A stretch of DNA of 64,000 bases from Candidatus Borrelia undatumii. Its GTDB lineage: Bacteria; Spirochaetota; Spirochaetia; Borreliales; Borreliaceae. Position numbers and translations under genes: made by a program. The stretch is from NCBI RefSeq assembly GCF_020882015.2, contig NZ_CP086555.2, positions 682,001 through 746,000 of the forward strand, read 5' to 3'. Shown piece by piece: positions 29,156 to 37,532 of the stretch. Each line of letters starts with the position of its first letter. The stretch's first letter is position 1. The notes beneath the pieces are model-generated. The model was not told the DNA's origin, did not search any database, and saw only the letters and a program-made list of their open reading frames with translations.

Positions 29156-30493
29156 ATGATGGACATAAAAGAGATTCATTTGGGAGATGACGAGTTGGGT
29201 GGGTATAAGGTTAGAGAGTCTAATTTTATTAACTTGGATTTTAAAGTAGTGTCTTTTAATATTGGTGATGATAATTACTTAATAGATATTATGAAAGTCA
29301 AAGAAATAAGGAAATCTAGTAATTTTACGTATGTCCCAAATGCTAGGAGGTACGTGGTTGGGCTTGATAATTTGAGAGGAGAAATAATATCTATTATTGA
29401 TTTAAGAATAATGTTTAATTTAAAGACTAGTGAAAAGGAACTTGAGGATATCATGGTGCTCAGGAATGAAGATTTATTAATTGGCATTATTGTTGACAGG
29501 GTTAATAATGTTTTCTCAATTGACTCTTCTTTGATACAAGATCCTCATCCCGTTTTAGCTCAGGATACGCTTATAAAGTACATAAAGGGAGTAGTTGAGC
29601 ATGAGGGTAAGTTGTACATACTTCTTGATATAGATAAGGTTTTTAGTTACGAGGAGGGGGAGGATGAGGGTTTATTAAAAAATGACACAAATATTGATTT
29701 GCCTTCTGCAGAGCAGAATCTGACTGAGCTTAATGCGCCATCTAATGATTCTGCAGAGGTGCTGAAGAGCATTGGGGATAATCTTTTTCAATATTCTTTC
29801 AACACGTCTTTGGTAAATGATGAGTTTTTAAGAGAAGTTGGGATAAAATTGGATTTAATCAATGTTAATGATGGGTCTTACGGGCGTTTTTTGGGTGAGT
29901 TTTATTCAAGGTCATCGGGGTGCTTGTGGGATGGTGAGTATTTAAGGGAGTTTCAGGATGAGGTTATTGGGAGGCATGTTAATGGCATTGGCGGTGTTGG
30001 TTCTATTTTAAATGTTTTTGAGGTTGGGTGTGGAGATGGAAAGGAGACAGTATCTTTTGTGAATGCCTTGTGTGAATCTTGTAAAAAACTGTTTAGAGTG
30101 ATAGCCATTGATAATGATTTGACTAGGGTGATTGGTACCTCTGGTTTGGTTTTCTCGGAATCTGAGATTAGTTTGAGCGGGATTTATAGAAAGAATTCAT
30201 TTGAACAAAGCCAAGGGATTTACAAGTTTAAGGCAGAGATTATGGATAATATTTTGTTTGAGTACTCGGATGCCATTTTGTCGGAGTTTCCTGAGGATTT
30301 GGGGATTGTTTTCTTAAGGGATGTTTTATGTTTTTTGAAGAGCGAGGAGCAAGCTTTGATTTTGGATACAATTGCAAAAAAGACCGTTAGTGGGGCTCTT
30401 TTGATTTTGGGAGATAATGAGGAGCTTAAGAATAATGATATTTTTGTAAAGGATAGATCTGTGGAACATTTTAACTTGTATAAAAAGGTCTAA
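29156..30493 (+). CDS. cheW3: CheW3: CheW domain fused to a CheR-like domain
   Basis: 445 aa. The CheW coupling domain spans residues about 25-165 (VVSFNIGDDNYLIDIMKVKEI, GLDNLRGEIISIIDLR). After a linker, the C-terminal half (about 225-440) resembles a CheR methyltransferase: VFEVGCGDGKETVSF as the SAM loop, IVFLRDVLCFL where CheR has the FCRNVLIYF strand, and GALLILGDNEEL near the end. The match is loose, so methyltransferase activity is uncertain. It follows cheA2 by 4 nt, with AAGGGA as ribosome site, and may link receptor, kinase and methylation. Confidence 0.9.
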   Translation: MMDIKEIHLGDDELGGYKVRESNFINLDFKVVSFNIGDDNYLIDIMKVKEIRKSSNFTYVPNARRYVVGLDNLRGEIISIIDLRIMFNLKTSEKELEDIMVLRNEDLLIGIIVDRVNNVFSIDSSLIQDPHPVLAQDTLIKYIKGVVEHEGKLYILLDIDKVFSYEEGEDEGLLKNDTNIDLPSAEQNLTELNAPSNDSAEVLKSIGDNLFQYSFNTSLVNDEFLREVGIKLDLINVNDGSYGRFLGEFYSRSSGCLWDGEYLREFQDEVIGRHVNGIGGVGSILNVFEVGCGDGKETVSFVNALCESCKKLFRVIAIDNDLTRVIGTSGLVFSESEISLSGIYRKNSFEQSQGIYKFKAEIMDNILFEYSDAILSEFPEDLGIVFLRDVLCFLKSEEQALILDTIAKKTVSGALLILGDNEELKNNDIFVKDRSVEHFNLYKKV

Positions 30494-30504
30494 AGGAGAA
30501 ACGA

Positions 30505-30990
30505 ATGAGAATAGATTACATAGAGCCATTTTTGGATGCTGCTTCTTCGGTTTTAAGAGATATGTTACTTGTTGAAGATATCAAGATGGGAAGTCCAGGG
30601 CTTAAATCAATCAATCAGAAAATAAAAGGGGTTTCTGTAATTGTAGGACTTGCGGGGTCTGTTGAGGGTAGTATTGCCATTGATATGGATGTTAGTACAG
30701 CTCTTTTTGTTGCTTCTAAGTTGAATTTTGAGGAGTATGTTGATTTTGAGGATGAAGAGACTAAGGAGATGGTTGCTGCTACTCTTACTGAGGTTGGCAA
30801 TATTATTGCCGGCAATTTTGTTACTACGCTGCATGCTAAGGGGTTCATATTCGATATAACTCCACCGGCCTTTATTTATGGGGAGAATATTAAAATAAGC
30901 AATAAAGGTTCTGAGGCTTTGATTGTGCCTTTTACCTTGCCAGACGGCAAAATTATAGAAGTTAATATTGCAATAAGAGAGAGGGTTTGA
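30505..30990 (+). CDS. cheX: CheY phosphatase CheX
   Basis: Removes phosphate from CheY-P, 161 aa, dimeric alpha/beta protein. The catalytic helix carries the ExxN pair in LTEVGNIIAGNFV near residue 98. The rest follows the family (GSVEGSIAIDMD, KISNKGSEALIVPF). AAAGGAG lies 6 nt before ATG. In B. burgdorferi CheX acts on CheY3, encoded next door, as here. Its stop overlaps the first copy of a duplicated start region that leads into cheY3. Confidence 0.96.
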   Translation: MRIDYIEPFLDAASSVLRDMLLVEDIKMGSPGLKSINQKIKGVSVIVGLAGSVEGSIAIDMDVSTALFVASKLNFEEYVDFEDEETKEMVAATLTEVGNIIAGNFVTTLHAKGFIFDITPPAFIYGENIKISNKGSEALIVPFTLPDGKIIEVNIAIRERV

Positions 30991-31043
30991 TATGATTACA
31001 GAGTTAAACTTATTTATTACTAGAAGAGAGGGTTTGATATGAT
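30978..31043 (+). repeat. Duplicated translation-start region ahead of cheY3
   Basis: The 19-nt sequence AGAGAGGGTTTGATATGAT occurs at 30978-30996 (across the cheX stop) and at 31025-31043 (ribosome site plus start of cheY3), 47 nt apart. Both copies contain a ribosome site and ATG. Confidence 0.9.
30992..31042 (+). CDS. Possible 16-codon leader peptide of cheY3
   Basis: Starts at the ATG of the first repeat copy and reads MITELNLFITRREGLI; its TGA overlaps the cheY3 ATG (ATGA). It has AGAGGG in front with the same spacing as cheY3. It may only serve to couple cheY3 translation to upstream ribosomes, or may be an accident of the duplication. Confidence 0.4.
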   Translation: MITELNLFITRREGLI

Positions 31044-31479
31044 CCAAAAGACTACTATTTCTATGGATTCTTCGGTTAAACCAAAGGGCATTAACTATGA
31101 TACTGGGATTCCTTTTAATGTTTTGATTGTTGATGATTCGGTTTTTACCGTCAAGCAGCTTACTCAAATTTTTACTTCTGAAGGGTTTAATGTTATTGAT
31201 ACCGCTGCTGATGGCGAAGAGGCTGTGATTAAGTATAAGAATCATTATCCTAATGTTGATATTGTTACTCTTGACATTACTATGCCTAAGATGGATGGGA
31301 TAACTTGTCTTTCTAGTATTATGGAATTTGATAAGAATGCTAGAGTGATAATGATTTCTGCATTGGGCAAAGAGCAGTTGGTTAAGGATTGTTTAATTAA
31401 GGGTGCGAAGACGTTTATTGTGAAGCCTCTCGATAGAACTAAAGTTCTCCAGAGAGTTATGTCTGTATTTGTTAAATAA
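31039..31479 (+). CDS. cheY3: Chemotaxis response regulator CheY3
   Basis: Receives phosphate from CheA2 and acts on the flagellar motor switch, 146 aa. Receiver features: acidic pair in LIVDDS, phospho-Asp in VTLDITMPKMDG, Thr/Ser in MISALG and Lys in FIVKPLD. About 25 residues precede the receiver domain, longer than enteric CheY. Last gene of the flaA operon. Ribosome site AGAGGG at 31027-31032. No clear terminator in the 26-nt gap to the convergent gene. Confidence 0.97.
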   Translation: MIQKTTISMDSSVKPKGINYDTGIPFNVLIVDDSVFTVKQLTQIFTSEGFNVIDTAADGEEAVIKYKNHYPNVDIVTLDITMPKMDGITCLSSIMEFDKNARVIMISALGKEQLVKDCLIKGAKTFIVKPLDRTKVLQRVMSVFVK

Positions 31480-31505
31480 TTTGTTTGGTTGAGAAATACA
31501 GAATT

Positions 31506-32021
31506 TTAGTTCGCTTTATAGAAAATCATGTCGTTTTTTATCTCGCCCATGGCTTTGGTGGAGTAGGTTATGTTTAGGTTAAAGATTTCCAATTTGTCTT
31601 CCTTATTGTTTCCTATGTATAATTCAGTTTTATAGAAACCCCTTTTCGTGTAGAGCAGTGCCGTGCTTTTGAAAGCAGTGTCTATGGGTTTGATTTTAAA
31701 TATTTTATATTTGGAGAAGCTTTTGTCAACAATTTCGCTTTTAAGCAGGTATTTATTGATTTCTCTGTGGGTTGGAGTTAGCTTGGCATAGTTAATTCTG
31801 TTCTCCATGATGCTTTTTACAAAACTTTCTGTTAATTCGTACGCTTGCACTTCATTTTGATCTTTAGGATATTTGAGGTAGTATTCTTCTTCCGAAATTA
31901 AATTAAAAGCGGAATATTCTCTCATCCTCTCAGAGGATCGCATTTCAATTGAAGTTGTTATTAATCGTGCATTAATTATTTGAATATTAGCAAGCAGTAA
32001 GAGAAATATCCTTCTTATCAT
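31506..32021 (-). CDS. Exported protein of unknown function
   Basis: 171 aa, with a signal peptide at residues 2-18 (RRIFLLLLANIQIINA) and a charged mature part (TESFVKSIMENRINYAKLTPTHREINKYLL). Probably periplasmic. It is the last gene of a four-gene operon; its start overlaps the preceding membrane-protein gene by 4 nt (ATGA). No family recognised. Its close coupling to the voltage-sensor-like gene suggests a functional partnership, which is inference. Confidence 0.65.
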   Translation of the reverse strand: MIRRIFLLLLANIQIINARLITTSIEMRSSERMREYSAFNLISEEEYYLKYPKDQNEVQAYELTESFVKSIMENRINYAKLTPTHREINKYLLKSEIVDKSFSKYKIFKIKPIDTAFKSTALLYTKRGFYKTELYIGNNKEDKLEIFNLNITYSTKAMGEIKNDMIFYKAN

Positions 32022-33064
32022 GTCTGTTCTCTGTTAATATTCATTATTTTTTTAACTTTCTCTATTTCTAGGGGTATTCTAGTCCTTCTTTTTGTACTTA
32101 GCTTGTCTTTTAGCAAAATGTTGTTAAATTTTTTTGCCAGCTCATATATCTTTTCTTCGCTGAACAGAAATGGGATTTGAATTTTTCTATATTCAATTGG
32201 GTCTTGTAATACTTTTTGCATCAGTATGATTGGATTTAGAAAGCTTGCCTTGAAGAATTTGTAAAAATTCATTAAAAAAACGGCAAACGAGATAAAGAGA
32301 GAAAATAAAAATATTCCAAGAATGGAATCATTTTTTCTTTGTAAATACTTATCTATATAAAATTTTGTTTGATCCATTTCAATAATTTTATATTCACTGG
32401 GGCTATAGTAAAGGAACATGTCGTTGGATTTGGAATATATTGTATTTTCCATATCCTTAATCATTAATATAAAGGGATATTTTTCTTTTATATAATTTTT
32501 CTCAGTTGTTATCGAGATGTTCTTTATGATATTAAATTCTTGTTTTTCTGGAATTGTATTTGCAAAGCTTAAACTTGAAAATATTATAAAAAATATGAAT
32601 GGAATTAGAAGACTTATTGAAAATGTTCTAGCGAATGCTATTATTATTAGATTTTTTTCTTTTTCGTTATAGTAAATTTCAATCATTAAATCATTGAATC
32701 TAAGGAGCCTTAGAAATCTTAATTTAAAAAGAGAAAGTATGATTGGATTTAAGATAGTTTCATGGGGGTCAATTATATTTTCAATTTGACTCAAACTGTA
32801 GAATATAAGAGGAATTAAGCAATGAAATATATCAAAAAATAAGTTATTCCTTACATATACCTGTAGTTTTCGTGAAAAGTAGGCCTTTGAAATTTTACAT
32901 AAAAAAATTAATATAAAAATCAAATCGAACAAGAATCCGATGGATATAAGACCAAATCGGATTTTATAGGGTAGGAAGAGTACTATTGACAACTCTTCTA
33001 TTAAGAATGCAAGTAGTGAGACAATCAAAGTAGCTTTTAAAACATTTGCAAATATCTTCACCAT
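32018..33064 (-). CDS. Membrane protein with a voltage-sensor-like four-helix domain
   Basis: 348 aa. Predicted helices: about 8-34, 38-60, 75-93, 100-122, 135-165 and 247-270. The first four resemble a voltage-sensor domain: a D/K-containing second helix (FDLIFILIFLCKI), an N-x-x-x-D motif at the third (RNNLFFDIFH), and a fourth helix with RFLRLLRF (Arg every third residue). The pore motif TVGYG is absent. Instead an approximately 80-residue outside segment lies between helices 5 and 6, and the cytoplasmic tail (FLNPIILMQKVLQD...) may be HAMP-like. It overlaps both neighbours by 4-7 nt. Function unknown. Confidence 0.6.
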   Translation of the reverse strand: MVKIFANVLKATLIVSLLAFLIEELSIVLFLPYKIRFGLISIGFLFDLIFILIFLCKISKAYFSRKLQVYVRNNLFFDIFHCLIPLIFYSLSQIENIIDPHETILNPIILSLFKLRFLRLLRFNDLMIEIYYNEKEKNLIIIAFARTFSISLLIPFIFFIIFSSLSFANTIPEKQEFNIIKNISITTEKNYIKEKYPFILMIKDMENTIYSKSNDMFLYYSPSEYKIIEMDQTKFYIDKYLQRKNDSILGIFLFSLFISFAVFLMNFYKFFKASFLNPIILMQKVLQDPIEYRKIQIPFLFSEEKIYELAKKFNNILLKDKLSTKRRTRIPLEIEKVKKIMNINREQT

Positions 33065-33921
33065 TTATTTTTCCTAGCTATTTCTAGAAGTTCTTTAATA
33101 ACTCTTGGATCATAATCCCTTGAGCTTGATTGTTTTATTGAGAACCAGCTTTCATCATATCCTAAAAACCCTTTTGTTTTATTGTTTTTAATGTTTGGAA
33201 TTCTTGTTCTATTTGAAAAAATGGATACTAATGTCGCAACTGGTGACATATTGCCCAAGTTCTCATACTTAAATAGGCTTTGAGTTACTAGGTTAGCCGT
33301 ATTTTCGTCCAAAAAATCAACTTCTAGGCTTACCAAGCTCACTATATCCTTGATATTGTTCGAACTCAAGTCTATAGCCTTCTTAAAGCAAATCTTAATT
33401 ATTAAAGCTCTTAATAAGAGTAAAACTTTTATGTAGTTTTTTATAATTTTTGAGGAATCAAGAAGATTATTTTCTTTTTTAATTAGATGTATTGTGTAAG
33501 AATTTTTGTCTTCAAAAAGTTTATTTATGTAAAATGTGATAAGACCACTACTTATAGCATTAAAATTGTATAAAAATTCTTTTCTGAGACATGAATTATT
33601 TTTTATGCAGTGGAATGTTGATTCCAAATCATTTTTACCAAATTCTTTTCCAAAAAGTTCTCTTATAATGTTGAAATCAATGGATTCAATGCTTGACAAA
33701 ACCAGGGGAGTAACTATCGTATCTGTTTTTTCTTTAACGTATTTAATGAGCAAGTTAATATCGGATTTAAAATTTTCATCTATAAACGTTGAAATAGTTC
33801 TACTATTTTCTTCCAAATACTTAATTATCTCGACTTCTTTTTCAAAGACGGAAAGGCTCTTTATGTGCTCATGATTGAATAAGTAGTGATACAAGTGAGG
33901 AAAATACATCTTTGTATTCAT
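33058..33921 (-). CDS. Protein of unknown function, helical
   Basis: 287 aa, no signal peptide; mostly helical with a hydrophobic patch (LLLLRALIIKICF, residues about 165-180) that is too charged to be a clear membrane segment. C-terminal sequence GYDESWFSIKQSSSRDYDPRVIKELLEIARKNKW is distinctive but unknown to me. It overlaps gph upstream by 4 nt and the membrane-protein gene downstream by 7 nt, so it belongs to the same operon. Confidence 0.65.
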   Translation of the reverse strand: MNTKMYFPHLYHYLFNHEHIKSLSVFEKEVEIIKYLEENSRTISTFIDENFKSDINLLIKYVKEKTDTIVTPLVLSSIESIDFNIIRELFGKEFGKNDLESTFHCIKNNSCLRKEFLYNFNAISSGLITFYINKLFEDKNSYTIHLIKKENNLLDSSKIIKNYIKVLLLLRALIIKICFKKAIDLSSNNIKDIVSLVSLEVDFLDENTANLVTQSLFKYENLGNMSPVATLVSIFSNRTRIPNIKNNKTKGFLGYDESWFSIKQSSSRDYDPRVIKELLEIARKNKW

Positions 33922-34580
33922 TTTATTATGCTCAAAAGTTCAAAGGGTGCGTTTATGATGTATTTTGCTCCATTTGCTTTCAATTCCTCTATTGTTCTAA
34001 ACCCCCATGAAACTCCAATTGGCAAAAACCCAGCATTTCTAGCAGTTATCATGTCAACATCACTGTCTCCTATATATGCGACCTCTTCAGCTTTTACATT
34101 AAGCTCTACTATCATATCAAGGGCGTTTGCAGGATCTGGTTTTGCTTCAAACCTTGAAGAGTAGCCTCTAATTTCAAAAAATTTTATATCCCCAAACATA
34201 TTCTTTGTTAATGCTAGGAGTTCTTCATGGTTTTTATTGCTTAAAATTCCAATAGGAATATTAAGCTTGTTGAGTTCTGCCAGAAGTTCCGGTATGCCGT
34301 CGTATGCTCTTGTCTGAGAGGAAAGATTTTGATTATATTCTCTTACAAATTCTTTATAAAGATCATACTTAAGGCTTTTGTCATTAAAGTTAATACTAAG
34401 ATAGTCTAGGGTTTTCTCTACGAATTTATCGAATCCTCTTCCAACAAAGCTACTAAATTTTTCTGCTTTGATTTCTTTGTAACCTAAATTTTTTAACGCA
34501 GAATTCATCGAAAACGCAATATCTTTAATACTGTTTACTAAAGTCCCGTCCATGTCAAAAATGCAAGCCCTTATTCCCAT
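33918..34580 (-). CDS. gph: HAD-family phosphatase, phosphoglycolate phosphatase-like
   Basis: Cytoplasmic phosphatase, 220 aa. HAD motifs: FDMDGTLVNS (I), ILSNKNH (II), KPDPANALDMI (III region) and GDSDVDMITARNAG (IV). The helical cap is between motifs I and II. Substrate cannot be read from the sequence; Gph or PpaX-type are both possible. ATG follows GAGGGA by 7 nt. First gene of the operon with three unknown genes, all joined by 4-7 nt overlaps. Confidence 0.85.
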   Translation of the reverse strand: MGIRACIFDMDGTLVNSIKDIAFSMNSALKNLGYKEIKAEKFSSFVGRGFDKFVEKTLDYLSINFNDKSLKYDLYKEFVREYNQNLSSQTRAYDGIPELLAELNKLNIPIGILSNKNHEELLALTKNMFGDIKFFEIRGYSSRFEAKPDPANALDMIVELNVKAEEVAYIGDSDVDMITARNAGFLPIGVSWGFRTIEELKANGAKYIINAPFELLSIIK

Positions 34581-34704
34581 GATTTAATCCCTCAAAATTA
34601 GTTGCGTACCACGCTCCCATTTTATCATTATTTCTTGTCTTTCATTAATTCTATTTCACGATTTGAAACATTTTAAGTTGTCTTTTAATTTTTTCTCAAT
34701 GTTC

Positions 34705-34734
34705 TTGCCAATGTTCCTATTTAAGTTTTATTAT
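34705..34734 (+). promoter_or_regulatory. Candidate promoter of the nucleoside-type ABC operon
   Basis: -35 TTGCCA at 34705-34710, 18-nt spacer, -10 TATTAT at 34729-34734, about 65 nt before the GTG start at 34800. Confidence 0.4.
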
Positions 34735-34799
34735 ATCTTGTAATAGTTATGATTGAGCAGTATTTCTCTCTTGTTTATTTTCAGGATAGGTTTTAGTTT

Positions 34800-36380
34800 G
34801 TGCAAGATGTGCTAATTTTGGACAGGGTAACTAAGCGGTATGGAGATTTTGTAGCTAACGATGAAGTCTCTATAAATTTTAAAAGAGGTGAGATACATGC
34901 AATTCTTGGTGAGAATGGTGCCGGCAAAACCACTTTAATGAAAACCATTTATGGGGTGCATAGGCCTACTAGTGGGCGAATTTTTTTAAGGGGAAGGGAA
35001 TTAAAACTTAAAGATTCAAGTGAGTCTATTCGTAACGGTATTGGGATGGTTTTTCAACATTTTATGTTAATACCAAAGTTTACAGCTGTACAGAACATCA
35101 TTTTAGGATATGAGGATTCAGTGTTTGGGTTTATTAACTATCGAAAAGCATTAAAGAAGATACTCAGTATTTCTGAAAAATATGGCTTGGAAATAGATAC
35201 TGACAAGCAGGTTCAAGACTTGAGTGTTGGAATGGGGCAAAAAATAGAGATAATCAAGGTTTTATATAGGAATGCGGACATTATTATTTTTGACGAGCCT
35301 ACGGCAGTACTTGCTCCGAGTGAAATTGATGAATTTATGAAGATTTTAAAAATGTTGGTTTCAGAGGGACATACTGTGATACTTATTACACATAAAATAA
35401 GGGAAATAAAGGCTGTGGCGCAAAGGTGTACAATTATGCGTCTTGGGACGGTTATGGGAACTTTTGATGTTTCTGAAGTTGATGAAAAATTCCTTACCAG
35501 GTTAATGATAGGCAAGGAAACGGTTTTTGATGTATCTAGAAGACAGTGTGTTAACAGTGCAAATGTTCTTGAGATTAAGGATTTAAATGTTAAAGATGAG
35601 CGGGGTTTACTTAAGGTTAGAAATGTTAGTTTCAATATTAGAGATAGTGAAATTTTGGGGATAGCTGGGATTGAAGGGAGTGGGCAGGAGGAATTAGTTG
35701 AAGCGATTCTTGGTGTAAGAGAAATATATAGTGGGGATATATTTAAGAAGACGGGTGGTGATCTTGAATCTATAAAGGGACTTAGTGTAAAGCAAATAAT
35801 AGACAGAAAAATTGGCAATATTCCATCTGATAGACAAAAACACGGTCTTATTTTGGACTTCAATGTTTTGCAAAATATTGGGATTAAGAGCTTTGATGAT
35901 GTTAAGTATTTAAACATTAAAAATAAAAGCAAGAGTGGTGGCTTAAGTTTTAAGATATTAGATACCATTAAAAAACAGTTTGTTGGATTTAATTTAGGTT
36001 TTCTTAAAAGAGTAAGTAGACAACTTACGAATTCGTTTGATATTAGGCCAAGAGACATTTTATGTAAAGTTAAAAATTTATCTGGAGGTAATCAGCAAAA
36101 AGTAATTGTTGCTCGTGAGATCAATTTGGAGCCTGAGGTTCTCCTGGCGGTGCAACCCACAAGAGGACTTGATATTGGCGCAGTTGAAAACATTTATAAG
36201 AAGATATTGGAGCAAAGAGATGCAGGGACGGCCGTTCTTCTTGTCTCTCTTGAGCTTGAAGAACTTATGAGTGTTTGTGATAGAATAGCTGTGATGTATG
36301 ATGGGCAAATTGTGGGTATTTTGGAGGACAATTTCGATGTTAATGTTATTGGTAAAATGATGACGGGTGGTATGGTCTAG
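34800..36380 (+). CDS. ABC transporter ATPase, nucleoside/sugar (MglA/NupO) type
   Basis: 526 aa with two ATPase cassettes. The first has GENGAGKTT (Walker A) and LSVGMGQKIEIIKVLYR as a changed signature; the second has GIEGSGQEE in place of Walker A and a good signature LSGGNQQKVIVARE. Such asymmetry is usual in this family. It was once named mglA, but with two BmpA/PnrA-associated style permeases behind it, purine-nucleoside import is more likely. The binding protein (BmpA-D type) is not in the window. The start is GTG at 34800; the next gene starts at the base after its stop. Confidence 0.88.
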   Translation: MQDVLILDRVTKRYGDFVANDEVSINFKRGEIHAILGENGAGKTTLMKTIYGVHRPTSGRIFLRGRELKLKDSSESIRNGIGMVFQHFMLIPKFTAVQNIILGYEDSVFGFINYRKALKKILSISEKYGLEIDTDKQVQDLSVGMGQKIEIIKVLYRNADIIIFDEPTAVLAPSEIDEFMKILKMLVSEGHTVILITHKIREIKAVAQRCTIMRLGTVMGTFDVSEVDEKFLTRLMIGKETVFDVSRRQCVNSANVLEIKDLNVKDERGLLKVRNVSFNIRDSEILGIAGIEGSGQEELVEAILGVREIYSGDIFKKTGGDLESIKGLSVKQIIDRKIGNIPSDRQKHGLILDFNVLQNIGIKSFDDVKYLNIKNKSKSGGLSFKILDTIKKQFVGFNLGFLKRVSRQLTNSFDIRPRDILCKVKNLSGGNQQKVIVAREINLEPEVLLAVQPTRGLDIGAVENIYKKILEQRDAGTAVLLVSLELEELMSVCDRIAVMYDGQIVGILEDNFDVNVIGKMMTGGMV

Positions 36381-37532
36381 ATGGAATTTGGTAGCTGTAA
36401 GTGCAAGAAGGTAGCACTGAAATTTTTAAATACGCCAGCTTTTATTAACTTTCTTGCATTGTGTTTGGGATTTTTGGTTCTTGGTTTAGTGGTATCTTTT
36501 CTTGGTTATTCCCCCTTTAGAATGTATTACATAATAATAGAAATTATGTTTTCTTCTCCTAAACATTTAGGTTACATTTTAAGTTATGCGACTCCGTTGG
36601 TTTTTACGGGTCTTTCTGTGGGCATTGCTTTAAAAGCGGGACTTTTTAATATTGGAGTTGAAAGTCAATTTATACTTGGTTCAATTGTAGCTTTAATAGC
36701 TGGGGTTTTTTTAGAATTGCCTCCTTTGTTGCATGTGATTTGTGTTTTTCTTGTATCTTTCGTTGTCTCAGGGAGTTTGGGAATTTTAATTGGATATTTG
36801 AAGGTTAAATTTAATATAAGTGAAGTAATTTCGGGAATTATGTTTAATTGGATCATATTTCATATGAATAACATAATTTTAGATTTATCTTTCATCAAGA
36901 AAGAAAATAGTGATTTATCTAGGTCAATCAGAGAGAGTGCTTTTATTGATTTTTTTGGTTCTTGGAAGTTGTCACCTGAGGGACTTGCTTATAGAGCTGA
37001 GAACCCATTTATTAATGATTTGCTAAAAGCTCCTCTTAATTTTGGGATAATCATTGGAATTTTTTTTGCCATTTTAATATGGATTTTATTAAGTAAGACA
37101 ATACTTGGATTTAAGATTAGCTCTGTAGGTCATAATATAGAGGCGTCTTATCGTGTAGGGATTGACATTAGAAAAGTTTTGCTATTTTCTATGTTCCTTG
37201 CAGGAGCCCTTTCAGGGCTTGCGGGAGCTGTGCAAGTTATGGGTGTCAATAAGGCAATATTTAAGCTCTCTTACATGGAAGGGACTGGTCTTAATGGGAT
37301 AGCTGTGTCTTTAATGGCAAATAATTCACCAATTGGAATAATATTTTCAAGTATTTTATTCTCGATTTTGCTTTATGGGAGTAGTAGGGTTCAGAGTTTA
37401 ATGGGGCTATCTTCCTCGATTGTATCTTTGATGGTAGGAATAGTAGTACTTGTAATTTCTGCTAGTCATTTTTTAAATAAGATGGTTTTGGAGGGTATAA
37501 AGGGTGTTGGGCGCGATAGTATTTCTAATTAG
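36381..37532 (+). CDS. ABC transporter permease, nucleoside type (first)
   Basis: 383 aa, about nine to ten membrane helices, BPD_transp_2 family. Visible features include the ATP-subunit contact stretch VGHNIEASYRVGIDIRKVLLFSMFLAGALSGLAGAVQVMG. It begins directly after the ATPase gene stop and overlaps the second permease by 29 nt. A roughly 50-residue loop near residues 170-220 (KENSDLSRSIRESAF...) is longer than in many homologues. Imports purine nucleosides by inference. Confidence 0.88.
   Translation: MEFGSCKCKKVALKFLNTPAFINFLALCLGFLVLGLVVSFLGYSPFRMYYIIIEIMFSSPKHLGYILSYATPLVFTGLSVGIALKAGLFNIGVESQFILGSIVALIAGVFLELPPLLHVICVFLVSFVVSGSLGILIGYLKVKFNISEVISGIMFNWIIFHMNNIILDLSFIKKENSDLSRSIRESAFIDFFGSWKLSPEGLAYRAENPFINDLLKAPLNFGIIIGIFFAILIWILLSKTILGFKISSVGHNIEASYRVGIDIRKVLLFSMFLAGALSGLAGAVQVMGVNKAIFKLSYMEGTGLNGIAVSLMANNSPIGIIFSSILFSILLYGSSRVQSLMGLSSSIVSLMVGIVVLVISASHFLNKMVLEGIKGVGRDSISN

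Noticed and set aside
30284-30480. Complete CheR methyltransferase in cheW3
   Set aside because: SAM-loop and core motifs are degenerate; called CheR-like only.
30607-31245. 212-codon minus-strand frame across cheX and cheY3
   Set aside because: Covers two well-defined genes and the duplicated start region; no start signals or recognised domain.
35213-36058. 281-codon minus-strand frame inside the ABC ATPase gene
   Set aside because: Mirror of coding bias (Leu/Ser/Ile-rich), no ribosome site, no domain, and complementary to a gene with clear ABC motifs.
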